A DNA stretch of 10,909 bases from JBHIET01 sp046760785 (GTDB lineage: Bacteria; Chloroflexota; Anaerolineae; B4-G1). Where the stretch lies: the NCBI GenBank assembly GCA_046760785.1, contig JBHIET010000096.1:1-10909 (forward strand), read 5' to 3'. The number at the start of each line of letters is the position of its first letter. Position 1 is the first letter of the stretch. The notes below the pieces were generated by a model. It was not told the DNA's origin, searched no databases, and saw only the letters and a program-made list of their open reading frames with translations. The translations under genes were made by a program, and so were the position numbers. Shown piece by piece: positions 1 to 5,410 of the stretch.

Positions 1-23
1 ACGACCTTCGGCCTACCCTTCGT

Positions 24-47
24 CTACGCTCAGGACGTAGCTCAGGA
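24..47. repeat. Degenerate direct/inverted repeat in leader region
   Basis: GCTCAGGA occurs twice at a 12-bp period (28-35 and 40-47), and CTACG (24-28) is inverted as CGTAG (36-40) around the first copy. It resembles the CTACGCTCAGGA-type short dispersed repeats that I associate with spacer DNA of Chloroflexota and some other phyla; that family link is recollection. The same stretch is also open in frame 1 from base 1 to a TGA at 61-63, so the 3' end of an upstream gene cannot be excluded. I favour non-coding repeat. Confidence 0.35.
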
Positions 48-64
48 TGCGATTCGGCTATGAT

Positions 65-83
65 CTGTACAATCACTGTTACG
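65..83 (+). promoter_or_regulatory. Possible promoter/regulator site upstream of TCS1
   Basis: TACAAT at 68-73 resembles a -10 box and overlaps an 11-bp-spaced repeat: CTGT at 65-68 and again at 76-79, followed by TTAC-like bases. OmpR-family regulators typically bind direct repeats about 11 bp apart. No convincing -35 element is visible at the expected distance, and the site lies about 130 bp before the start codon. This is a weak candidate. Confidence 0.2.
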
Positions 84-201
84 ATTTCCAGGGGTGCGAA
101 AAACAGGCTTAGCCGGACGATTTAGCGTCCGGCGGGGCGAGCAAGCAGCAGCAACACTTATTTGAAACACACCCCACCAATTTACCAACCTGAGGTGCGC
201 A

Positions 202-897
202 ATGGCTTATCAAACGATCCTCGTCGTGGACGACGAACATCACATCGTTGAGGTCGTGCAGGACTATTTGAAGCAGGCCGGCTACCGGGTGCTCACCGCC
301 CGCGATGGCCAGACGGCCCTGACGCTTGCTCGTCAAGGGCCGCCCGATCTGATTGTCCTCGACCTAATGCTGCCGGGCGGCCTGGACGGCCTGGAGGTAT
401 GCCGGCGCCTGCGCCGTGACTCGACCCTGGCCGACGTACCCATCATTATGCTGACGGCCCGCACCGAAGAGACGGACCGGCTCATCGGCCTGGAGTTGGG
501 CGCCGACGACTACGTGACAAAACCTTTCAGCCCCCGCGAGGTGGTGGCCCGCGTGCGGGCGGTGCTGCGCCGCGCCGGGGGTGATTTTCAACCCTCGAGC
601 GTCGTCCGCGTCGGAGATCTGGAGATTGATCTGACCAAGCGGAGCGTGACCGTCGGCGGGGAGCCGGTCTCTCTCACCCCCACCGAGTTCGATCTGCTGG
701 CGGTAATGGCCCGCAACCCTGGCCGCCCCTTCACCCGGGCGCAACTGATGGACCTGGTCTACGATGTGGCCTACGCCGGTTATGAGCGGGCGATTGACTC
801 GCACATCAAGAACCTGCGTCGCAAGATTGAGCCTGACCCCCACGAGCCTCGCTACGTTATCACCGTTTACGGGGTAGGTTACAAGTTTGGGAGTTGA
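202..897 (+). CDS. OmpR/PhoB-family response regulator (TCS1)
   Basis: This is a cytoplasmic DNA-binding response regulator of 231 aa, normal length for the family. The N-terminal receiver domain (about 4-120) has the acidic pocket D10-D11-E12, phospho-acceptor D54 (motif VLDLMLP), T85 (LTAR) and K107 (TKPF). The C-terminal winged helix (about 132-229) carries the typical LTPTEFDLL, IDSHIKNLRRKIEPD and YGVGYKF motifs. The start ATG at 202 is supported by GAGGTG at 192-197, 4 nt upstream. The cognate kinase begins 2 nt after its stop, so the pair is almost certainly co-transcribed. Relative to regulator 2 it has one extra Gly in the loop after D54 (LPGGLDG instead of LPGIDG) and is about four residues longer before T85. 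Regulated genes are not determinable from sequence; the following exported protein and exporter are the obvious candidates. Confidence 0.96.
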   Translation: MAYQTILVVDDEHHIVEVVQDYLKQAGYRVLTARDGQTALTLARQGPPDLIVLDLMLPGGLDGLEVCRRLRRDSTLADVPIIMLTARTEETDRLIGLELGADDYVTKPFSPREVVARVRAVLRRAGGDFQPSSVVRVGDLEIDLTKRSVTVGGEPVSLTPTEFDLLAVMARNPGRPFTRAQLMDLVYDVAYAGYERAIDSHIKNLRRKIEPDPHEPRYVITVYGVGYKFGS

Positions 898-899
898 AG

Positions 900-2279
900 A
901 TGACGAAAGGCAGAGCGGTAAAGTTCCACTTGCGTTTTTTTTGGCAACTGATCATTGCCTTCGCTCTGGTCACTATTCTGGTCGGAGGTGGCATGTTCCT
1001 GGCCGGTCGCGCTGCTCTGAACAGGCTGGAACCTCTCGCCCGCGACAGGTACGCCGTGGTGATACGTCTCTGGACCGACCGTCTGGCTGGCTACTACGAC
1101 CAGTGGGGAAGTTGGGAGGGGGTTGATACCCTGATTGCCGCTTATCCTTGTGGGCCTAGTTGGGAGCCTTGGGACGAGGACTGGCAGATGGACTACGTCT
1201 TGGCTGCGGCGGATGGCACGATTGTCTCGGCCAGCGACGGCGAGCAAGTGGGCCAGACGTTGGACCGCTGGGAACTGAAGCGGGCCACCCCCATTGTGGC
1301 GAACGATCAGCCGGTTGGTTTCCTGATTCTGCCTCCATTCTACCCATTGAGGCTGGGGGCTCCTTCTATCGTCAGTCGTGCTTTGCAGGGCTTCCTGCTG
1401 GCCGGGTTGGCTATTGGGGTAGGAAGTTTGATCGTCGGCCTGGTCCTCTCGCGCGGCATGAGCCGGCCGCTGGTGAACCTGACGGCGGCAACCCGCGCTG
1501 TGGCCGCTGGCGATCTCGATGTGCGGGTCCCCACTCGATATCCTGGCGAGATGGGAGAGCTAGCCGTTGCCTTCAATCGGATGGCCGAGGACCTGGCCCG
1601 CGCCGACGAGTTGCGTCGCAATCTCACAGCCGACGTGGCCCACGAACTGCGCACCCCCCTGAGCGTCATCCGGGGCAAGCTGGAGGGCGTGCTGGATGGA
1701 GTGTACCCCGCCACCTCCAAGCACCTGGAGCCCGTCCTGGAGGAGATCCGGTTACTCACCCGGTTGGTGGAGGACCTGCGGCTGCTGGCCTTGGCCGAGG
1801 CAGGCCAACTGGCCCTGGAAAAGCGTCTGATGGACATCGGCGACCTGCTGCGGGACGCCCAGGTTAACTTCAGCCCTCAGGCGGATGACCGGGGCGTGAC
1901 ACTGGCCCTCGACCTGCCCGCCCAACTCCCAAGAGTCATGGCCGACCGGCGGCGCATCGCCCAGGTGCTGGGCAACCTGCTGACCAACGCGCTGCGCCAC
2001 ACGCCGCAGGGTGGTTGCGTGACTCTGGCCGCAGTGGCGGGTGAGAGGGCAGTGGAAGTGACCATAGCTGACACAGGGGCAGGTATCCCTCCTGAGGATC
2101 TGCCCTACATCTTTGAGCGCTTCTGGCGGAGAGATAAATCCCGCTCGCGGGCGGGTGGGGGAAGCGGGCTGGGGTTGGCGATTGCCAAACAGCTCGTGGA
2201 AGCCCACGGTGGGACGATCCGCGTGGAGAGTACGCCAGGTGGGGGCTCCAAGTTTCGGTTTACACTGCCTACGGTCTGA
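900..2279 (+). CDS. Membrane sensor histidine kinase with HAMP domain (TCS1)
   Basis: This is a membrane-bound sensor kinase of 459 aa, expected to autophosphorylate on His248 and pass phosphate to D54 of the regulator just upstream. I chose ATG 900 because GGGAG (889-893) lies 6 nt upstream; an in-frame TTG at 894 overlaps the regulator stop and has no usable ribosome binding site. Order of parts: TM1 about 15-36, extracytoplasmic sensor about 37-161, TM2 about 162-183, HAMP about 184-237, DHp domain with HELRTP around His248, and an HATPase_c domain with N-box NLLTNALRH (near 363), DTGAGIP (from 391), YIFERFWR and GLGLAIAKQLVEAHGG. All catalytic motifs are intact. The sensor region is Trp-rich (WGSWEG, SWEPWDEDW) and holds its only Cys at 84; the ligand is unknown. 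It is BaeS-like in organisation and clearly paralogous to the kinase at 4025-5359. Confidence 0.95.
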   Translation: MTKGRAVKFHLRFFWQLIIAFALVTILVGGGMFLAGRAALNRLEPLARDRYAVVIRLWTDRLAGYYDQWGSWEGVDTLIAAYPCGPSWEPWDEDWQMDYVLAAADGTIVSASDGEQVGQTLDRWELKRATPIVANDQPVGFLILPPFYPLRLGAPSIVSRALQGFLLAGLAIGVGSLIVGLVLSRGMSRPLVNLTAATRAVAAGDLDVRVPTRYPGEMGELAVAFNRMAEDLARADELRRNLTADVAHELRTPLSVIRGKLEGVLDGVYPATSKHLEPVLEEIRLLTRLVEDLRLLALAEAGQLALEKRLMDIGDLLRDAQVNFSPQADDRGVTLALDLPAQLPRVMADRRRIAQVLGNLLTNALRHTPQGGCVTLAAVAGERAVEVTIADTGAGIPPEDLPYIFERFWRRDKSRSRAGGGSGLGLAIAKQLVEAHGGTIRVESTPGGGSKFRFTLPTV

Positions 2280-2316
2280 CCAGATCTGCATCGAATCCTA
2301 ACTGCTTCTTCATCAC

Positions 2317-2366
2317 CTCTTTATATCTCTTTGGTACAATGCAAGCAGGTTGGAGGAAAACCAACC
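2317..2366 (+). promoter_or_regulatory. Putative promoter and 5' leader hairpin of the exported-protein gene
   Basis: TACAAT at 2335-2340 is a -10-like box in a locally AT-rich stretch. CTCTTT is repeated 10 bp apart at 2317-2322 and 2327-2332 just upstream, a spacing compatible with an activator on one DNA face; no good -35 box is seen. About 8 nt beyond the -10 box, GGTTGG (2348-2353) and CCAACC (2361-2366) form a 6-bp stem with a 7-nt loop, which would sit at the very 5' end of the transcript. The promoter call is inference; the repeats and hairpin are directly visible. Confidence 0.3.
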
Positions 2367-2395
2367 CAAATCCAAACAGGGAGGAGGTGAATCAG

Positions 2396-2953
2396 ATGAC
2401 AAAGAAAAGGCTTATCCTTCTGGCCGGTGTGGCGTTGGCTGTGCTACTGCTGGCCGGGCTGGTTGGAGTGGCCGTTGTATCCGCTCAGGAGCCCACGCCC
2501 GAGACTCCCGTTCCCTTCGGGCACGGTGGTGGCTGGCGTGGCTTTGGCCGGCCCGGCGGCGGTCGTGGCATAGGCGGCTTTGGCTGGGCTGGCGGTGGCC
2601 AGTGGACGATGTTCGACACGGCGGCCGAGGCCCTGGGACTGACCCCTGAGGAACTCTTTGCGGAACTGCACGGGGGTAAGACACTGGAAGAGATCGCCGA
2701 GGAGCAGGGCGTGGAGATGGAAGCGGTACAGGACGCGATGAACGCTGCCCAGAGCGAGGCCATGCAGCAGGCCATCCAGCAGGCCGTGGAGGATGGGCGC
2801 ATCAGCCAGGAGCAGGCCGACTGGATGCTAGAGGGACTCGAACAAGGCTTCTTCCCCGGAGGGCGAGGTTTTCGAGGACAGGGCTTTGGTCGTGGTGGGG
2901 CGGATGCGATTGCTCCCAGGGCGACTGATCGCGCGGCTCACACCGATGGTTGA
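2396..2953 (+). CDS. Small exported Gly-rich protein with acidic helical domain
   Basis: This is an exported protein of 185 aa. The start is ATG 2396, five nt after a very strong ribosome binding site (GGAGGAGGTGA, 2380-2390); an in-frame ATG at 2339 overlaps the putative -10 box and is rejected. The N-terminus (KKR followed by a hydrophobic stretch to about residue 28, then VSAQE) is a signal peptide with likely cleavage after A30. Next come a Gly/Arg-rich linker (about 41-68), then an acidic helical region with LGLTPEELFAELHGGKTLEE and IAEEQGV, and a DGRISQEQADWMLE segment, ending in a second Gly-rich tail. The helical part resembles DUF2680-type or SHOCT-like small helical segments of secreted proteins in Chloroflexota and Firmicutes; I recall this only as a family impression. 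It lies between two two-component systems, so it may be a regulon member or envelope-stress accessory. Its biochemical function is unknown. Confidence 0.88.
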   Translation: MTKKRLILLAGVALAVLLLAGLVGVAVVSAQEPTPETPVPFGHGGGWRGFGRPGGGRGIGGFGWAGGGQWTMFDTAAEALGLTPEELFAELHGGKTLEEIAEEQGVEMEAVQDAMNAAQSEAMQQAIQQAVEDGRISQEQADWMLEGLEQGFFPGGRGFRGQGFGRGGADAIAPRATDRAAHTDG

Positions 2954-2973
2954 TTAAGAGATGGAGGCGCACT

Positions 2974-3084
2974 ATGCACGATATTGGGGAGGGACACCCC
3001 GGTGTTCCTCCCCGCAGCATTTGTACAGCCCAAATCCGGCAGGAGCGGGACCGTTTTGGCTCAGAAGGGGGAACATCTGAGTGA
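2974..3084 (+). CDS. Possible 36-aa small ORF of unknown function
   Basis: ATG 2974 is preceded by GGAGG (2963-2967) at 6-nt spacing and is followed by 36 sense codons ending at TGA 3082-3084. The peptide is hydrophilic, starts MHDIGEGHPG and shows no signal peptide or recognised motif. Its codons 5-14 overlap the hairpin at 2986-3013, and its end reaches the presumed promoter of regulator 2. The good ribosome binding site is the only argument for it; chance is a serious alternative. Confidence 0.2.
   Translation: MHDIGEGHPGVPPRSICTAQIRQERDRFGSEGGTSE
2986..3013 (+). terminator. GC-rich hairpin after the exported-protein gene
   Basis: GGGGAGGGACACC (2986-2998) pairs with GGTGTTCCTCCCC (3001-3013), with one G-T wobble; sterically about 12 bp closed by a four-base loop. 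It lies 33 bp after the stop at 2953 and before the next promoter, the usual place for a terminator. No T-run follows (GCAGCATTTG), so intrinsic termination would be weak. An mRNA 3'-end stabiliser or a site on the small ORF are alternatives. Confidence 0.4.
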
Positions 3085-3097
3085 CCTACATTGAGCC

Positions 3098-3140
3098 TCC
3101 ACAGTTTCTTTACAACTTGTTTACACTCTCGTGGTATATT
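3098..3140 (+). promoter_or_regulatory. Promoter of TCS2 with 11-bp-spaced OmpR-type repeats
   Basis: TTTACA occurs at 3109-3114 and 3120-3125, exactly 11 bp apart, and a weaker copy TCCACA sits 11 bp further upstream at 3098-3103. Nine bp after the last copy is TATATT (3135-3140), a good -10 box, with no consensus -35 at 17 bp. Direct half-sites at 11-bp spacing overlapping the -35 region are the hallmark of activation by OmpR/PhoB/PhoP-family regulators. Autoregulation by regulator 2 (or cross-regulation by regulator 1) is therefore a reasonable inference; the repeat geometry is directly visible. Confidence 0.45.
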
Positions 3141-3200
3141 ACGCCGGTAAACGGGGAAAAGGAAACGGATTTCAGTACACTCAAAGGGCACAAACAAGTG

Positions 3201-3890
3201 ATGACCAAGCGCAAGATACTGGTGGTTGACGATGAGCAGAAAATCGTCGAGTTGATCCGGCTCTATCTGGAGCGGGACGGCTATCAGGTGCTCGTCGCCT
3301 ACGATGGCCTGAAGGGCCTGGAGTTGGCCCGGCATAAGCGGCCGGCCTTGATCTTGCTGGACCTGATGTTGCCCGGAATAGACGGCCTCGATGTCTGCCG
3401 CATCCTGCAGACCGAGTCCGACGTGCCGATTGTCATGCTCACGGCCAGGACCACCGACGAGGACAAGCTCATCGGCCTGGAACTGGGAGCCGACGATTAC
3501 ATCACCAAGCCATTCAATCCTCGTGAGGTGGTGGCCCGGGTGCGGGCGGTGTTGCGGCGGGCAGGTAAAGAGGTTGCCCAGAGGCCGACGGAGATAAGGT
3601 TTGCCGATCTGGTCATTGACCGCCGCCGCCACGAGGTGCGGGTAGGGGATGGGGCTGTGCCACTCACTCCCACCGAGTTCCGGCTATTGGAGGTGCTGGC
3701 CGGGGAGCCGGGCCGGGTCTTTACTCGCTTGGAGCTTTTGGATCGAGTGTTGGGCTATGATTTTGAGGGTTTCGAGCGCACGATAGACGTTCACGTAAAG
3801 AACCTGCGCAAAAAGATCGAGCCGGACCCCAAGGAACCAACCTACGTCCAAACCGTCTACGGCGTGGGTTACAAGTTCGGTGAGGATTGA
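3201..3890 (+). CDS. OmpR/PhoB-family response regulator (TCS2)
   Basis: This is a response regulator of 229 aa, paralogous to the one at 202-897. The receiver domain has D10-D11-E12, phospho-acceptor D54 (LLDLMLPGIDG), T81 (MLTART) and K103 (TKPF). The winged helix (about 129-228) has LTPTEFRLLEVL, IDVHVKNLRKKIEPD and YGVGYKF. I chose ATG 3201; a GTG directly before it (3198) is also possible, since AAAGGG at 3183-3188 is 9 nt from the GTG and 12 nt from the ATG. Extending to GTG 3081 would translate across the -10 box and repeats, so that longer start is rejected. Its kinase partner begins 134 nt after the stop rather than being tightly coupled as in TCS1, because of a repeat-flanked insertion. 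Confidence 0.95.
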   Translation: MTKRKILVVDDEQKIVELIRLYLERDGYQVLVAYDGLKGLELARHKRPALILLDLMLPGIDGLDVCRILQTESDVPIVMLTARTTDEDKLIGLELGADDYITKPFNPREVVARVRAVLRRAGKEVAQRPTEIRFADLVIDRRRHEVRVGDGAVPLTPTEFRLLEVLAGEPGRVFTRLELLDRVLGYDFEGFERTIDVHVKNLRKKIEPDPKEPTYVQTVYGVGYKFGED

Positions 3891-3912
3891 TATGTTCTAT
3901 TCCCTTTGTTTC
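3870..3912 (+). repeat. Upstream copy of 43-bp imperfect direct repeat at regulator/kinase junction
   Basis: This copy spans the last codons of regulator 2 (YKFGED plus stop), GAGGA as ribosome binding site, an ATG and the first codons of a kinase-like start. It matches 4003-4045 at 37 of 43 positions, offset 133 bp. Five of the six differences are T here and C in the downstream copy. Confidence 0.85.
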
Positions 3913-3996
3913 TTACACCTCCCCGCTCGCAGCCCCCGTCCCAGGCGAGGTTCACCCGACTCACCCGCCCTCGAGACGAGGGTTGGGAGCGTTTAG
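3892..3996 (+). pseudogene. Vestigial duplicated start of kinase 2 (34 codons)
   Basis: ATG 3892 has the same GAGGA ribosome binding site and spacing (3882-3886, 5 nt) as the real kinase start at 4025. Its first residues, MFYSLCF, mirror MLHSLRF of the kinase; after codon 7 the similarity stops and the frame runs through Pro/Arg-rich sequence to TAG at 3994-3996. It looks like the leftover beginning of a kinase gene produced by duplication of the junction. It could still be translated as a short peptide by coupling to regulator 2. Confidence 0.45.
3964..3987 (+). other. Hairpin in the regulator 2 / kinase 2 spacer
   Basis: CCCTCG (3968-3973) pairs perfectly with CGAGGG (3977-3982) across an AGA loop, and CCC (3964-3966) can pair with GGG (3985-3987) across a small internal loop. 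It lies inside the segment between the two 43-bp repeats. Only a short GTTTAG follows, so strong termination is unlikely; attenuation or mRNA processing between regulator and kinase is possible. Confidence 0.35.
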
Positions 3997-4002
3997 ATAG
4001 GC

Positions 4003-4045
4003 TACAAGTTCGGCGAGGATTGAGATGCTCCACTCCCTTCGTTTC
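4003..4045 (+). repeat. Downstream copy of 43-bp imperfect direct repeat
   Basis: This copy again encodes YKFGED plus stop, supplies GAGGA (4015-4019) and contains the functional kinase start at 4025. The second copy of the regulator C-terminus is cut off upstream by a TAG at 3994-3996, so it is not expressed as part of the regulator. The copy provides the kinase gene's ribosome binding site. Confidence 0.85.
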
Positions 4046-5359
4046 CGCCTGCTCGTGGTGCTGATCCTGGTGGTGGTGGTCGCGGTGGGTGGCATCGCCC
4101 TCGCCAGCACCCAGGTCACCACCAGGACGTTCCAAGGCTATGAAAATCAGCGGGGAATGATGCGTGACCGGCGCTTCAAAGGGTTCCTGGTCGGGCACTA
4201 CGCCCGGCACGGAGACTGGTCTGGCGTGCAGTTGGAGCTCGAACGGATGGGGCAGATCACAGGGGAACGGGTGGTCCTGGCCGACGGGCAGGGACGGATC
4301 GTCGCCGACTCAGAGGGAGAACTGATCGGACAGCCGGTGGGGCAGGATTGGGGCGCACCGGCCGCGCTGGTCGCCTATGATAACGTACCGGTGGGTGCCC
4401 TATATGTCGGTGTCCCCGATTCGCCGGGGCTCGTGGGGAATAATGGTTTCCTGGCTTCCGTCAACCGCACTTTGCTGCTGGTAGCTGTGGTCGCCGGCCT
4501 CGGCGCAGTGTTGCTCATTCTGGGGCTTGCGCGTCGTATCCTCGCGCCGGTAGAGGCGCTGACGGAAGCTGTGCGTCGGATGAAGGCGGGGGACCTGAGC
4601 CAGAGGGTGGAGATCACGTCGAGCGACGAGATCGGTGACTTGGCGCGGGCTTTTAACAGCATGGCCGATGGGCTGGCCCGCCTCGAGGAACTGCGCCGTC
4701 AGGTGGTAACCGATGTGGCTCACGAGTTGCGCACCCCCCTGACCAACATCCGGGGTTACTTGGAGGCGCTGCGGGACGGCGTGGTGAAACCAGAGGAGCG
4801 CGTCATTGACTCGCTCCACGAAGAGGCGATGCTCCTCAATCACTTGGTGGACGATCTGCAGGACCTGTCCCTGGCCGAGGCGGGACAGCTCAGGCTCGAA
4901 ATTCAACCGGTGGCGCTGGCCGACGTGGTGAATCGGGCCGTCGAGGCGCTGCGTCCCCGGGTGGAGGCTGAGAGGGTGGCGTTGCAGGTTGACCTGCCGG
5001 AGGATTTTCCCCTCGTGGACGTTGACCCCCGGCGGATCGGCCAGGTGTTGCGCAACCTGCTCGAAAACGGGCTGACCCACACACCACCGGGTGGGGAGAT
5101 CACTGTGGCTGCATGCACCGGCGAGGGGGTAGTTGAAATCAGCGTGCAGGACACTGGGGCCGGCATCGGCGCCGAGGACCTGCCCTACGTCTTTGAGCGG
5201 TTCTACCGGGCTGACAAGTCGCGGTCGCGGGCCACCGGTGGGGCAGGGTTGGGGTTGGCCATCGCCAAGCAATTAGTCGAGGCTCACGGCGGACGAATAT
5301 GGGTCGAGAGCGTCGAAGGAGAGGGCAGCGTCTTTAACTTTACGTTGCCAGTAGGATAG
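4025..5359 (+). CDS. Membrane sensor histidine kinase with HAMP domain (TCS2)
   Basis: This is a sensor kinase of 444 aa, expected to phosphorylate regulator 2. Start ATG 4025 has GAGGA (4015-4019) 5 nt upstream. Parts in order: TM1 about 9-28 (Val-rich), extracytoplasmic sensor about 29-147, TM2 about 148-169, HAMP about 170-222, DHp with HELRTPLTNIRGYLEALRDG around His233, and HATPase_c with NLLENGLTHTPPGG, DTGAGIGAEDLPYVFERFYR (from 376) and GLGLAIAKQLVEAHGG. All catalytic motifs are present. BaeS-like kinases share the layout. The sensor carries GQGRIVADSEGELIGQ, the kind of turn seen in extracytoplasmic PAS-like (PDC/sCache) sensors, and has no counterpart of the Trp/Cys-rich part of kinase 1, so the two kinases probably read different cues. 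Its stop codon is the first part of a terminator hairpin. Confidence 0.95.
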   Translation: MLHSLRFRLLVVLILVVVVAVGGIALASTQVTTRTFQGYENQRGMMRDRRFKGFLVGHYARHGDWSGVQLELERMGQITGERVVLADGQGRIVADSEGELIGQPVGQDWGAPAALVAYDNVPVGALYVGVPDSPGLVGNNGFLASVNRTLLLVAVVAGLGAVLLILGLARRILAPVEALTEAVRRMKAGDLSQRVEITSSDEIGDLARAFNSMADGLARLEELRRQVVTDVAHELRTPLTNIRGYLEALRDGVVKPEERVIDSLHEEAMLLNHLVDDLQDLSLAEAGQLRLEIQPVALADVVNRAVEALRPRVEAERVALQVDLPEDFPLVDVDPRRIGQVLRNLLENGLTHTPPGGEITVAACTGEGVVEISVQDTGAGIGAEDLPYVFERFYRADKSRSRATGGAGLGLAIAKQLVEAHGGRIWVESVEGEGSVFNFTLPVG

Positions 5360-5394
5360 ACCTTTAGGGTTTCGGAAAACCCTAAAGGTCTTTT
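5358..5394 (+). terminator. Strong intrinsic terminator/attenuator between TCS2 and exporter operon
   Basis: GACCTTTAGGGTTT (5359-5372) and AAACCCTAAAGGTC (5377-5390) form a perfect 14-bp stem with loop CGGA, extended by one A-T pair, and are followed by TTTT (5391-5394). The structure begins inside the TAG of kinase 2 and ends one base before the GGGAGG ribosome binding site of the adaptor gene. There is no room for a promoter after it, so the exporter must be transcribed by read-through or from a promoter inside kinase 2. Confidence 0.85.
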
Positions 5395-5410
5395 GGGAGG
5401 CAAAGCAATG
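5395..5410 (+). promoter_or_regulatory. Ribosome binding site fixing the adaptor start
   Basis: GGGAGG (5395-5400) is 7 nt before ATG 5408. It directly follows the T-run of the terminator hairpin. This rules out the in-frame TTG at 5393, which lies within the T-run, and favours ATG 5408 over ATG 5420. Confidence 0.7.

Noticed and set aside
1..63. 3' end of an upstream gene (frame 1 open to TGA 61-63)
   Set aside because: Only 20 codons are visible, all three frames are partly open, and the stretch looks like a CTACGCTCAGGA-type spacer repeat; it cannot be supported as coding.
2860..2953. Frameshift at the C-terminus of the exported protein (tail changes from Gly-rich to ADAIAPRATDRAAH-type)
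   Set aside because: Reading the other two frames gives no better Gly-rich or family-like ending, so there is no evidence for a frameshift.
2802..3632. Long minus-strand open frame (276 codons) across the TCS2 promoter and regulator
   Set aside because: It is antisense to a regulator with intact motifs, shows no recognisable domain and crosses a promoter and hairpin; it is a shadow of G+C-rich coding sequence.
4400..5272. Minus-strand open frame of 290 codons within kinase 2
   Set aside because: It is antisense to the conserved kinase core, where the + strand has all HAMP, DHp and ATPase motifs.
5361..5386. Telomere-like CCTTTAGGG / CCCTAAAGG
   Set aside because: These are the two arms of one terminator hairpin, not a tandem repeat.
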